The notes: generated from the sequence alone by a model not told the origin. A stretch of DNA of 64,000 nucleotides from Methyloprofundus sedimenti (GCF_002072955.1 NZ_LPUF01000001.1:2130896-2194895), one strand, 5' to 3'. Shown: positions 10,376 to 19,329, counted from the stretch's first letter. Made by a program: numbers and translations.

Positions 10376-12022
10376 TCAACCAAAATCAGGGTCGTGGGCA
10401 TCAAGAAACATCATTGAATTGTCACTATAATCGATGGCAACATCAATAAGAGTTGGTGATTGAACTGCTTGAGCCTTCACTAAAGTTGTGACAATATCAT
10501 TCGGGTCTCTGATCACATATCCTTTGGCTCCAAAGGATTCAGCAAATTTCGGTATATTGATAGCGCCAAAGTTAACACCGGAAGTTCGATTGTATTTCAT
10601 TATCTGCTGCTCTTTGACCATGTTATAGCCGCCGTCTGTCCAGATAAAATGAGTGAACTGAATTTTTTCTCTCACGGAGGCCTCTAATTCCATTGCAGAA
10701 AAAAGAAAACCGCCATCGCCGGAGATACTGATCACCTTTTTCTTCGGCACGGCTAATTTAGTCGCGAGTGCCCATGGTAAGGCGACTCCAAGTGTTTGTT
10801 GGCCATTGCTGAAGAGTATCTGATGTGGGTAGTTAGAGATGAGGTATCGTGCTAACCACATATAAACGGAACCGATGTCGCAACAGATGACAGTATCCTG
10901 ATCAATTACCTTGTTTAACTCGTGAATAAATCTTAAAGGGTGAATGGTATTGCCTTTGCCAATTTTATTTTTGCCGCTATTGATAACGACGTTTAACTCA
11001 TTTTGCAGCTCAGGGTAAGATACATGATTAACGGTTGAGGTCTTTTCAGTCACTAAATTGATATTGTCATGAATATTACCAAGCAGCTCTAATGATGGCT
11101 GGTATTGATTATGAATGTTGGCGGCAATCGAATCGATATGGATAATATTCTTATCCTCATTTGCATTCCATACTTCAGGGTCATATTCTACTAAATTAAA
11201 ACCGATGGTAATAATCAAGTCAGATTTGGCGATCAGTCGATCACCTGGCTGGTTTTTAAAGAGTCCTACCCGACCATAAAAACAGTTCATTAGATCTTTG
11301 GGGATAACCCCCGCGCCCTGATAAGTACAGACCACCGGAATCCGGTGTTTTCTGACTAAATGTTGAATGGCCGATACGTTTTCAGGAAGCGTTGCCTCTT
11401 CACCAAGTAGTAACATAGGTGAAGAGGCTCTGGATAATGCTTCGGAGGCCTTATCAATATTGACTAAAGTCGCATGGCCATAACAGATATTAGCCACAGC
11501 GCGAGAGGGTTTGGCATTGCTTTCCATCATGAGAACATCTTGCGGCAAACTGATGAAGCAGGCGCCTGATCGTGCAGCAGTTGCAATACGAAATGCATTG
11601 GCAAAGGCTTCAGGCACAGTTTCAGGGGTGGTGACTTCAATGCTTGATTTAGTGACAGGGGCTAAAAGCCTGGCATTATCGGTATTTTGATGGGTCTCTT
11701 TAAACTTCATACTAAGTGGGACATTACCCGCAATGGCAATGACCGGGTCGCCCTCAGTCGTTGCCGTTAGTAGTCCGGTTGTTAAATTAGCCGCACCAGG
11801 ACCTGAAGTAACCAAAACGACACCTGGCTTGCCGGTTCTTCTACCATAAGCTGCCGCCATAAACGCAGCATTCTGCTCGTGGCGACAGACAATCAGTCTG
11901 ATTTTAGAGTCAACCAGTGCGTCGAAAACAGTATCAATCTTGGCACCGGGAATGCCAAAAATAATTTCAACGCCCTGGTTCTCAAGGCACTTAACGACTA
12001 AATATGCTGTTTTTATCGACAT
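10376..12022 (-). CDS. alsS: catabolic acetolactate synthase (thiamine diphosphate-dependent, FAD-independent type)
   Basis: The enzyme condenses two pyruvates to 2-acetolactate. The 548 residues hold the family's catalytic Glu in RHEQNAAFMAAAYGR (E49), the thiamine diphosphate motif GDGGFLFS (435-442) followed by TDGGYNMV, and the Ile-Gly-x-Asp-type turn of the central domain. Two features mark the catabolic AlsS/BudB class rather than biosynthetic IlvB: the GLFKNQPGD segment (253-261) in place of the FAD-contacting RFDDR segment, and the absence of a small regulatory subunit gene next door. The decarboxylase-like gene follows. The likely product route is acetoin or 2,3-butanediol, used as an overflow or pH-buffering pathway. 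Confidence 0.93.
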   Translation of the reverse strand: MSIKTAYLVVKCLENQGVEIIFGIPGAKIDTVFDALVDSKIRLIVCRHEQNAAFMAAAYGRRTGKPGVVLVTSGPGAANLTTGLLTATTEGDPVIAIAGNVPLSMKFKETHQNTDNARLLAPVTKSSIEVTTPETVPEAFANAFRIATAARSGACFISLPQDVLMMESNAKPSRAVANICYGHATLVNIDKASEALSRASSPMLLLGEEATLPENVSAIQHLVRKHRIPVVCTYQGAGVIPKDLMNCFYGRVGLFKNQPGDRLIAKSDLIITIGFNLVEYDPEVWNANEDKNIIHIDSIAANIHNQYQPSLELLGNIHDNINLVTEKTSTVNHVSYPELQNELNVVINSGKNKIGKGNTIHPLRFIHELNKVIDQDTVICCDIGSVYMWLARYLISNYPHQILFSNGQQTLGVALPWALATKLAVPKKKVISISGDGGFLFSAMELEASVREKIQFTHFIWTDGGYNMVKEQQIMKYNRTSGVNFGAINIPKFAESFGAKGYVIRDPNDIVTTLVKAQAVQSPTLIDVAIDYSDNSMMFLDAHDPDFG

Positions 12023-12583
12023 ATGCAGGATTTTTTTATATTAAATTGATAGGGATTTTATCGTACTTTTCTAAACAATGAAATTGATGAAAAGTCAGGA
12101 TTGAGCGAATCACTAAAACAGAGGGCATTGTCCCTCCCGCTTCTCGCGTTTCCTTGTTGCGATAAATGAATGCCGGCAACTCGCTATCACTTCCATCCGG
12201 CAAGAGCTTGGCGTTCATTTGGTTTCCTTAATCGAGCAAGGTCGATAATCCCAGCGGGTGAAAGTCCTGCTCTGGGATAAGGCACAATCAAAGGGGGCGG
12301 GTGGCTGACGATTCTTTTTGGTAACTTATTTGCCAATAAATTCGCAATTCGGGACCTGAACATCCCTCTGCTTTCCGCTTTCCCACGCACAGAGCGTGGG
12401 AACGGATAAAATGCGGTGGCGTGTATTCGCTTGGTGCATAACATATACGAATAATTATTCAAAATCCATTACACTGCCCCTTTGATTAATACAACATATT
12501 GTTTATAAATAACTTTATTAACTTGATGGCAATGACCGTGACCGTGGGAACAAGGATAAAGTATACAAATTTAGAAATGAGGC
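12023..12583. other. intergenic region with a palindromic repeat and no supported gene
   Basis: The 561 bases upstream of alsS include short overlapping reading frames on the minus strand (about 12036-12462) that match nothing I recognise. A GGGTGAAAGTCCT segment near 12260 recalls group II intron-type RNA segments, but too little is present to call one. A dispersed palindrome lies at 12380-12402. The part nearest alsS should carry its promoter. Confidence 0.4.
12380..12402. repeat. dispersed palindrome, TTCCCACGC/GCGTGGGAA type
   Basis: A 9-bp perfect inverted repeat (TTCCCACGC, 5-base spacer, GCGTGGGAA). The same core occurs near 62157-62177 and, degenerate, near 30110, so it is a repeated extragenic element in this genome rather than a single-gene site. 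Confidence 0.6.
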
Positions 12584-13255
12584 TTAATCACCAAAAATGC
12601 GTGTAATCTCGATCTGAGCAACAGGATTCCTCCAGTCATACTTTGCTGCAGCAAGATCACCGATACCATGAATGCCTGGATGAATATGAACGAAGCCTTC
12701 ACCACCGGCAGTGGATACTCCTTCTCCCGTGCAGACACTTGCCGGGCCGGGAATATGTACGCACGATTCGTCATTTAATTCACTTCCAGCATCATAAGCG
12801 ACGGAAAAATAAGTATCAGTACCTTTAGCCGGCAACGTAGCACCGTTGAGGGCAAAAAAAGCATCGTTGGTCGGTATTAGCATGGCAAGTACAGAAACAT
12901 TTGTCATACCATCGGCTGCTTCGAATTCAAGGATTACGCTTTCTCCTGGCAACAAGGGTGCGCCTGTATCATGAGCGCCGCTAATAAGGTCTGGCAGAGT
13001 GGCTAAAGCTTCTTTTGCCGGTTCAGTATTGCCGGATTCTGCAAGAATGGCGACCTGAGGAAAAGCTGGCTGACCGAGCGTAAATGCTTTTATCGCTGGA
13101 CTATGGATAAAACCGAGAATGGGTGTAAACACTTGACCTTGAGTAATATTGGTGACTTTAACCTCATAATCATGGGCAGAGACATTATTGGCAGCGATAA
13201 GTGTGCTTATGCTAATTAAACTGGCAATACTGTTTTTACTAAGAAATCTTTTCAT
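12584..13255 (-). CDS. secreted spondin-domain protein
   Basis: A 223-residue exported protein. Residues 1-27 form a signal peptide (basic start, hydrophobic ASLISISTLIAA, cleavage near VSA-HD). The mature part matches the bacterial spondin_N layout: YEVKVTNITQGQVFTPILGFIHSP, an acidic central region with a STPAKEALA-like segment, LPGESVILEFEA, and a C-terminal VHIHPGIHGIGDL before the DWRNPVAQIEITRI strand. The function of bacterial spondin-domain proteins is not established; extracellular adhesion or metal binding by the His pairs is possible. It stands alone, with its own AT-rich upstream region. The start at 13255 gives a normal signal peptide and has a TAGGAG-like site upstream. Confidence 0.8.
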   Translation of the reverse strand: MKRFLSKNSIASLISISTLIAANNVSAHDYEVKVTNITQGQVFTPILGFIHSPAIKAFTLGQPAFPQVAILAESGNTEPAKEALATLPDLISGAHDTGAPLLPGESVILEFEAADGMTNVSVLAMLIPTNDAFFALNGATLPAKGTDTYFSVAYDAGSELNDESCVHIPGPASVCTGEGVSTAGGEGFVHIHPGIHGIGDLAAAKYDWRNPVAQIEITRIFGD

Positions 13256-13769
13256 TGTAAGCTCCTAAGTTATAATAAATTGGATTATAGGCTGGTTAAA
13301 TATACCCTCAGTTTATTGAAGTATATATTAGATTTAGTGCAGATAGTCCAGAAATCGTTGAGACGAATTCAGGTTGAACTTCCTTTGTTTAGTATTAGAT
13401 GGGAAGCATAAGCAATACTATATTATTTGGGAGAAAGCACTTGAATTAAAAAAGATATTTTTTTAAACATTATGATAATTTTCTCTTGATAGAGAGTCAA
13501 GTAGATAAATGAGACGCTTATATATACCGAATAATAGCTTACTTACTTTTTTACTGAAGCTGAATTTTTAAAAAACGAAGTTCCAGTCAATGGTGGGCTT
13601 TCGTTAAATATTTAAACTAACAATGATAAAGCCTTCTTCTCAATCCCCGACAACTTTGTTACAAGCCTAACATCTACCTTATACTTTTGTATTGATTTAA
13701 GTGGCGTTGGCCAAAAATTCGCAATTAGTGACCTGGCCCTCTGCTTGCTGGTTTTAGCATGGATGGTAG

Positions 13770-14050
13770 GGCAGGACGAAAGAATCCTTGAAGAACAAAT
13801 TGTCCGCATTTGGTCGCAGAAAAGCAACTAATCGTATGGCGCACCTTTTTGTTGAGTTGCGCCGGCGTTTGCGCTTTTGCGGTTTTAATTGTAAAGAAGC
13901 CATGTCGTTTCCTCTGAATCAACCTGGCTTTATTAAACGAACCTCAACTGAAATAATCCTGATCAACCTATCCCACTAGCAGCGCTAGCAGACTTTGATG
14001 TCACCTATTTAGAACCCGTCAGTCTCACATGGTTAGCACAAAAGCTTTAA
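13770..14050 (+). pseudogene. Crp/Fnr-family regulator remnant
   Basis: Decayed fragment of a Crp/Fnr-type transcription factor. One frame reads DERILEEQIVRI near 13774-13812. After a frameshift the next frame reads GRRKATNRMAHLFVELRRRL and then EAMSFPLNQ (about 13809-13922), the hinge and start of the DNA-binding domain. The helix-turn-helix itself is missing. A C-terminal LADFDVTYLEP-like end closes with TAA at 14048-14050. At least one frameshift and an internal deletion are therefore present, and the sensory domain is absent. The surrounding 13256-14214 stretch holds no other gene that I can support. Confidence 0.6.
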
Positions 14051-14214
14051 TTCATCTGACTTACTGCAAAGTTTATCAGTGTATTTTTATGTTCATTATC
14101 AAATGATAAAGCGCATCTATTGCAAGCAGTGTAGGATGCATAACATCCATTTATACATTACTTTGTAAATGGGTAAAGCAATGAAACGCAAAACTTATCA
14201 AATGAGGTTTTAAA

Positions 14215-14502
14215 ATGAGTAATAAAAATGCTTATGTACAGAAAATGCAATCCAAATTGGATGAGTTGGATGCCCAGATCGACCTGTTACAGGCCAAAGC
14301 ATCCGGTGCTAGCGCGGATGCCAAAATTGATTTTAATGAACAAATAGATAGCCTGAAAGAATACCAAAAGGAAGGCAAAGAGAAGCTGGCAGAATTGAAT
14401 GACGCTAGCGAAGGCGCCTGGGAAGACATCCGCGATGGTATGGATTCAGCCTGGAATAAGGTAAGCACTGCATTCAATGGTGCTAAAAATCGCTTTAGCT
14501 GA
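14215..14502 (+). CDS. small coiled-coil protein of unknown function
   Basis: A 95-residue soluble protein without a signal peptide. Heptad-like spacing of Leu and Ile runs through residues 8-63 (QSKLDELDAQIDLLQAK, then EQIDSLKEYQKEGKEKLAEL), so it should form a coiled coil. A second amphipathic segment (WEDIRDGMDSAWNKVSTAFNGAKNRF) resembles the end of bacterial sll1863-like stress proteins. An AAATGAGGTTTTAAA stretch before the ATG supplies a ribosome site. It opens a run of very small genes with similar spacing, all on the plus strand, which looks like a stress or envelope-related cluster. No enzymatic motif is present. Confidence 0.75.
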   Translation: MSNKNAYVQKMQSKLDELDAQIDLLQAKASGASADAKIDFNEQIDSLKEYQKEGKEKLAELNDASEGAWEDIRDGMDSAWNKVSTAFNGAKNRFS

Positions 14503-14717
14503 TAGTTGAAATTTGACATTAAAAAAATAAACGTCTACTTATCGCATGGATTAATCCAGGCTGCCAAAGCGAGAAGAAGGGTATTTTGCCGTGATAATTG
14601 CAGTTTAACCCTTCGTCTAACAAGGTTGTCAAAATTCGATGTGCGATGAGTAACTATGAACCACTTATCTATTAGACAGGGTTCTGATCCGTTAACCACT
14701 ATAAAGAGGAAACACCT

Positions 14718-14894
14718 ATGGAACTTCAAACAGGAGGATTGTTGGGCATCGTTATTTTAGTTCTGGATATTTTAGCGATTCTCAAAGTTATACAAAGCGG
14801 TATGCCAGTCCTGAATAAAGCGTTGTGGATAGCTATTATCTTAATATTACCCGTTATTGGTTTAATTTTATGGTATCTGATTGGCTCAAGATGA
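14718..14894 (+). CDS. small membrane protein with PLD nuclease N-terminal (PLDNc) domain
   Basis: A 58-residue two-helix membrane protein: GGLLGIVILVLDILAILKVI (6-25) and ALWIAIILILPVIGLILWYLI (35-55), joined by a short polar loop (QSGMPVLNK). This is the isolated PLDNc hairpin found before cardiolipin synthase catalytic domains and as stand-alone proteins of unknown function in proteobacteria. AGAGGA lies seven bases before the ATG. It sits between two small genes, one soluble coiled coil and one exported, on the same strand. A role at the envelope is inferred. Confidence 0.75.
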   Translation: MELQTGGLLGIVILVLDILAILKVIQSGMPVLNKALWIAIILILPVIGLILWYLIGSR

Positions 14895-14954
14895 TAACTC
14901 GAAATAACTGTTTTCATGCTTTAGACAGTTTTTAAGAGAAAATTCAAATTTCAA

Positions 14955-15233
14955 ATGGAGAAAATAATAAAAAAATTAGTATTAATTCTGATTTGCAGTT
15001 TTGCGTCATTTTCAGGAGTATTAAATGCAGCAGAAACTATAAATGAAAAGATACAGGATCAATCCAATGATATACAGCGTGAAGCAACTCAAAAAATTCA
15101 TCGTATCGAAGAAGCTGCCTGTATGAAAAGTGACCTAGAATGCTTGAAAGAAAAGGCGGCTAATCGTGCTGAAGAAACTAAACAGACAGTCGAAGATAAA
15201 GCAAGTGAATTAAAAAATGACGTTGACGACTAG
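14955..15233 (+). CDS. small exported charged protein
   Basis: A 92-residue protein with an N-terminal signal peptide (KKLVLILICSFASFSGVLNA, cleavage near NA-AE) and a mature part rich in Glu, Lys and Ala with coiled-coil character (ATQKIHRIEEAAC, then EEKAANRAEETKQTVEDKASELK-like repeats). Two Cys about six residues apart (AACMKSDLEC) could form a disulfide in the periplasm. I do not recognise a named family. It is the third member of a compact plus-strand run of tiny genes and probably acts in the periplasm. Confidence 0.68.
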   Translation: MEKIIKKLVLILICSFASFSGVLNAAETINEKIQDQSNDIQREATQKIHRIEEAACMKSDLECLKEKAANRAEETKQTVEDKASELKNDVDD

Positions 15234-15325
15234 AATGGCAAACCTGGCTTATATTTAATAAGTCTTGAAATACAATACGGACGCTTACCTAGGTCCGTTT
15301 CAATTTAATAATAGGGAAGTTATTT

Positions 15326-15590
15326 ATGCATACCACGATTAATCAAGAGTATCTGAAATGTATTGACACCTGCCAACTTTGTGCTACCGAGTGTGAGTTA
15401 TGCTTAACCGCGATGACGGGTATGCAAAGTTCTAACGATTGACCTGTAAACTGTTATATATGTCTGGAGTCCTGCTTGCAATGCATACGTGCATTGATCA
15501 GAGATCAGTCAGTTTTCTGAGAGCCATTGTCAAATATGTGCAGATTCTTGCAGGCAATGTGCTATAGAATGTCGTAATCTGATTCATTAG
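15326..15590 (+). pseudogene. four-helix-bundle copper-binding protein (DUF326/Csp-like), broken
   Basis: Cys-rich remnant. The ATG at 15326 opens a 38-codon frame, MHTTINQEYLKCIDTCQLCA and onward (ending SSND), stopped by TGA at 15440-15442. The same frame continues with CYICLESCLQC, meets another stop, and a shifted frame continues CQICADSCRQCAIEC to a TAG at 15588-15590. The spaced CxxC and CxxxC pairs are those of cytosolic/periplasmic copper-storage (Csp-like) four-helix proteins of about 110-130 residues. One nonsense codon and one frameshift make it a pseudogene unless the assembly is wrong at both points. Confidence 0.72.
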
Positions 15591-15844
15591 CTGAAAGCTG
15601 ATGTGCCTAAACAAGGCCGTGATATAAGACCTTACTAGACCCACCTGATTTTTTTAGCAATAGAAGTATAGAAAAAAGAGGGTTTAGCGTAGCCACTTCA
15701 ATACAAGCATATTATAGTTTAAGTCATTTTAGGACAGTTGAAATTTTCCATATATAAAATGTGAACAGGGACTGGATAAAGTACAGAATAAATTAAAAAT
15801 CCACATTCTTAGGAATCGGGAACAAAACCATTGAGAAATAAAAA

Positions 15845-16603
15845 ATGACATTTTGTCTGGGCATCAAAATAAAACAAGGCTTGGTTGCAATAGCAGATAC
15901 GCAAATTGTGAAAGGCGCCGAACGTCTCAGCAAAGCCAAAATATCGCTGGTTGATCATAATTCACAGTCACTTTTTATTATGACATCCGGTTTACGCTCT
16001 GTTCGCGATAAAACGGTGATCTACACCGAGGAACAACTCAAAGATAGTGCCGAGTCATGTCAGCGTCTTTACCAGGTCGCTAACATTTTTGGCAGCCAAT
16101 TGCGCCGGGTTAAAAACGAAGACGGTGCGGAATTGTCCCGTGGCAATCTGAGTTTCAATTTGCACGCGATTATTGGCGGCCAGCTATCCGACGATCCGGA
16201 ACCCACCATGTTTTATATATACCCGGAGGGAAACTGGATTGAGGCAACGGTTGATGCGCCATATTTTGTCATCGGTCGTACACCATACTGCAAGCCGATT
16301 CTCGACCGCTTGTTACACGGCGATACGAACATACAAACGGCTGCAGGTTTAGGCTTTTTAGCTTTTGATGCAACCCGCACTAGTGTTACTGACGTTGATT
16401 ATCCACTGGATATGATCGTGTATGAAGCCACCCAACAGCATTTACGTCAACATCGGTATAGCGCGGAATCACTGAAGGGCCTGGGTCAATGGTGGCAACA
16501 GCGTCTCAGCACATCAGTGCAGGAAATGCCCCAGGATTGGCTTGACCCGCTGTTTCAGAATTATCCAACTCTAAAATTACCAAAGGATGAAACTTCATCA
16601 TGA
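15845..16603 (+). CDS. Anbu (ancestral beta-subunit) proteasome-like peptidase
   Basis: A 252-residue member of the Ntn-hydrolase 20S proteasome beta superfamily, Anbu branch (bacterial proteasome homologue). The start MTFCLGIKIKQGLVAIADTQ gives, after Met removal, an N-terminal Thr nucleophile, with the conserved Asp at 18 and Lys residues at 30 and 32. The C-terminal half (GRTPYCKPILDRLL, then DYPLDMIVY) is Anbu-like. Anbu assembles into helical or ring-like oligomers; its substrates remain unsettled. The stop overlaps the start of a transglutaminase gene by four bases, the usual partner. The ATP-grasp and alpha-E genes that often complete this locus are not adjacent here. Confidence 0.88.
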   Translation: MTFCLGIKIKQGLVAIADTQIVKGAERLSKAKISLVDHNSQSLFIMTSGLRSVRDKTVIYTEEQLKDSAESCQRLYQVANIFGSQLRRVKNEDGAELSRGNLSFNLHAIIGGQLSDDPEPTMFYIYPEGNWIEATVDAPYFVIGRTPYCKPILDRLLHGDTNIQTAAGLGFLAFDATRTSVTDVDYPLDMIVYEATQQHLRQHRYSAESLKGLGQWWQQRLSTSVQEMPQDWLDPLFQNYPTLKLPKDETSS

Positions 16604-17439
16604 GTCTCATAGAAGTCAAAAGCGAACTGATTTATAACGTAACAGCGCCGACAAGTTTCCTGTTCAATATTGCGCCGGTACAAAACGAATATCAGTTTAT
16701 TCGCCAGGAAGTCATCACTCTCAATCCGGCATTTCCCTATGCCTTTAAAGAAATCGGAACCTTAGGAAACCGTATTATTCGCTTTTCAGGCAATCCGGGC
16801 CAATTACAGGTGTCCTATCAAGCAACGGTGGAATTAAGTCAGGATCGCGATAATCCGCCACAGATCGAAGAAAACAATTACAGTGATTTACCTGATGAAG
16901 TTCTACCTTATCTGAATCCCAGCCGTTATTGTGAGTCAGATAAACTTGGACGGTTTGCCATGCAGGAATTTGGACAATTGGCGCCTGGTTTTTTGCGCGT
17001 CAGAGCTATTTGCAACTGGGTCCATCAGTCTCTGGAGTACGTTCCAGGGACGACCGATGCTCGTACCGGTGCCTGTGACGTGCTGCTGCAAAAAACCGGT
17101 GTTTGCCGTGATTATGCTCATCTGGCAATCGCCCTGTGCCGTGCCTTGTGTATCCCGGCACGATATGTGTCCGGCTATTCGGTAGGTTTGGAACCGCCTG
17201 ATTTTCACGGCTTTTTCGAAGCTTTTTTAGGCAGCCGCTGGTATTTGTTTGATGCCACTCGCATGGCGCCAACAAATGGAATGGTGCGTATTGGGACAGG
17301 TCGGGATGCAGCCGATACGTCGTTTGCAACCCTCATTGGTGCAGCTACCCTGGAACAAATGATGGTTTCGGCGCAGGAATTAACTGATGATATTTCGCTA
17401 CAGTCAAACGGTGCAGACGAGGCAATTTCTACAGTCTAA
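16600..17439 (+). CDS. transglutaminase-like cysteine protease/transferase (Anbu partner)
   Basis: A 279-residue protein with an N-terminal beta-rich domain (about 1-100) and a transglutaminase-like core. The catalytic triad is visible: Cys169 in TGVCRDYAH, His203 in DFHGFFEAFL and Asp218 in YLFDATR. The family covers protein cross-linking enzymes and proteases or amidases; genes of this subtype are linked to Anbu in many proteobacteria. The start ATG at 16600 overlaps the Anbu stop (ATGA), so expression is coupled. No signal peptide is present, pointing to the cytoplasm. A hairpin terminator follows about 60 bases after the stop. Confidence 0.88.
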   Translation: MSLIEVKSELIYNVTAPTSFLFNIAPVQNEYQFIRQEVITLNPAFPYAFKEIGTLGNRIIRFSGNPGQLQVSYQATVELSQDRDNPPQIEENNYSDLPDEVLPYLNPSRYCESDKLGRFAMQEFGQLAPGFLRVRAICNWVHQSLEYVPGTTDARTGACDVLLQKTGVCRDYAHLAIALCRALCIPARYVSGYSVGLEPPDFHGFFEAFLGSRWYLFDATRMAPTNGMVRIGTGRDAADTSFATLIGAATLEQMMVSAQELTDDISLQSNGADEAISTV

Positions 17440-17500
17440 ATGTCGTCAACAACTGATGGCTAATATACGTTAGTAAGCAAAATCAACATTTCACAATTAC

Positions 17501-17542
17501 AATCAAAGGGGGCAGTATTATTGATTTACTCCCCCTTTGATT
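17501..17542. terminator. strong hairpin between convergent transglutaminase and recN genes
   Basis: A 12-bp perfect stem, AATCAAAGGGGG with CCCCCTTTGATT, extended by AGT/ACT past one unpaired C. It sits between genes that converge, so it could serve as a bidirectional terminator. Confidence 0.65.
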
Positions 17543-17652
17543 CTACTTAGATGACTGCTCTATACCTGCAAAAATATGTTCCAATCGAGACTAAGGCTCA
17601 CCCGTAGTTTTTTTCATTTTTATTATTAACTATAGGGTCTCAGGAGCATCAA

Positions 17653-19329
17653 TTATTTTTTCATACCTGACATTAGCATTTCCCTGGCATGAGTCAAGGT
17701 AGAGTCTGTTATATTAACTCCGCCTAACATGCGTGCTGTTTCTTGTATCCTTTGTTCGGTTGATAAAGTTTTAACTTGTGATGTGGTCATGGCTGCATCA
17801 CTGGTTTTGAACACAAATAAATGTTGATGTGCCTGTGCTGCAACCTGGGGTAAATGGGTCACACATAAAACCTGCGCATTCTTGCCTAAAGTACGTAGTT
17901 TCTGGCCGACAATTTCTGCGATGCCTCCACCAATTCCTGAGTCAACTTCATCAAAAATCATCGTTGGTGCATCTTTGTCATGACTGGTGGTAACCTGTAT
18001 GGCTAAACTAATCCTGGATAATTCGCCACCTGAAGCAACTTTAGCTAATGGACGTAGTGGCAGGCCAGGGTTAGCACTGACTAAAAATTCAATTTTATCG
18101 CTACCATTAATTTTAGGCAGATTAATGTCTTGTGCAATCACGCTAATACTGAATTCTCCCTGAGGCATACCCAGTTCCTGAATCATTGCAGATATAAGGA
18201 CAGAGAGTTTTTTGCCTGCTTCAGTACGTTTTAGGTTTAAAGCTTTGGCAAAAGAAAAGTAATCCTGTTTATTCTGCTCCACGAGTTTCTCTAGTTCATC
18301 TATGCGCTCAGTGCTATTACTTAAATTATTCAATTCAAGCCGGATTTTTTCTGCAATATCCGGCAAGTCTTCATGGGCTACATGGTGCTTACGCGATAAG
18401 GAGTGGATAATACCGATCTGATTTTCCAGTTCTTGCAGGCGCTGCGGATTTATCTCTTGAGCTTCAAGAAAATGGCGCAATTGTGACGAAGCTTCCTGAA
18501 TTTGAATTTGTGCTTCAATTAATAACTTATTAGGCTCTTCAAACTCACCTGCTAAAGAACTCAAATCAGATAGGGCGCTAATACTTTGTCCAACCATCTG
18601 GTTAGCAGATTGATGTTCATTTTCAGAGAGCAAATCAAGTTGTAATTGTCCTATTTGTAATATTTGCTCCAGGTTTGCCAGTCTGGAATGTTCTGCTGAA
18701 AGTGCTATATAGTCATATTGAATCAGGTCTAGCTGTTCAAGTTCGTTTAGCTGATAGAGGTATAAATCTTCCTGATTACTGAGTTCGGTTGAGGATTTAA
18801 TCAACGCCTCTAACTCAAAATGATTGCTACGCCATTGTAAATAGGCCTGGTTGGTTTTGGCGAGTAAATCTGTATTTTGCGCATAATCATCAAGAAATTT
18901 ACGTTGCTCCTCATTATCCAGCAGAGTCAGGTGCGCATGTTGACCGTGGATTTCAACCAGTTGTGAACTGAGCAGCTTTAATGCCTGTAAGGTAGTTGGA
19001 CGGCCGTTAATATAGGCCTTTGAGCGACCATCCTGACGGATAGTACGACGAATCAAACATTGCCCATCGGCATCAAATTCATTTTCTTCCAGCCAGGCCT
19101 GAGCGGCAGGCGCATCAGATAAATCAAAGCTTAAATTGATTTCAGCACGTTCACAGTCAGGACGCACATAACTCGCATCTGCACGATCACCTAAGGCCAG
19201 GCCCAAGGCAGTGAGCAAGATAGACTTTCCTGCGCCTGTCTCCCCGGTGAGTACCGATAAGCCTTTTTCCAGATTTAAATCCAGAGACTTGACGATGGCA
19301 AGGTCAATAATATTAAGATTTTGTAGCAT
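17653..19329 (-). CDS. recN: DNA repair protein RecN
   Basis: A 558-residue SMC-like ATPase used in recombinational repair of double-strand breaks. The Walker A motif GETGAGKS is at residues 29-36, the long central coiled coil spans about 150-360, and the C-terminal half carries the ABC signature region (ASGGELSRISLAIQ) and Walker B MIFDEVDSGIGG, followed by THLPQVAAQAHQHLFV. Length matches RecN (about 550). The ATG lies two bases after the nadK stop, the common nadK-recN arrangement in Gammaproteobacteria, so both are likely co-transcribed. No SOS box was identified upstream. Confidence 0.97.
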   Translation of the reverse strand: MLQNLNIIDLAIVKSLDLNLEKGLSVLTGETGAGKSILLTALGLALGDRADASYVRPDCERAEINLSFDLSDAPAAQAWLEENEFDADGQCLIRRTIRQDGRSKAYINGRPTTLQALKLLSSQLVEIHGQHAHLTLLDNEEQRKFLDDYAQNTDLLAKTNQAYLQWRSNHFELEALIKSSTELSNQEDLYLYQLNELEQLDLIQYDYIALSAEHSRLANLEQILQIGQLQLDLLSENEHQSANQMVGQSISALSDLSSLAGEFEEPNKLLIEAQIQIQEASSQLRHFLEAQEINPQRLQELENQIGIIHSLSRKHHVAHEDLPDIAEKIRLELNNLSNSTERIDELEKLVEQNKQDYFSFAKALNLKRTEAGKKLSVLISAMIQELGMPQGEFSISVIAQDINLPKINGSDKIEFLVSANPGLPLRPLAKVASGGELSRISLAIQVTTSHDKDAPTMIFDEVDSGIGGGIAEIVGQKLRTLGKNAQVLCVTHLPQVAAQAHQHLFVFKTSDAAMTTSQVKTLSTEQRIQETARMLGGVNITDSTLTHAREMLMSGMKK

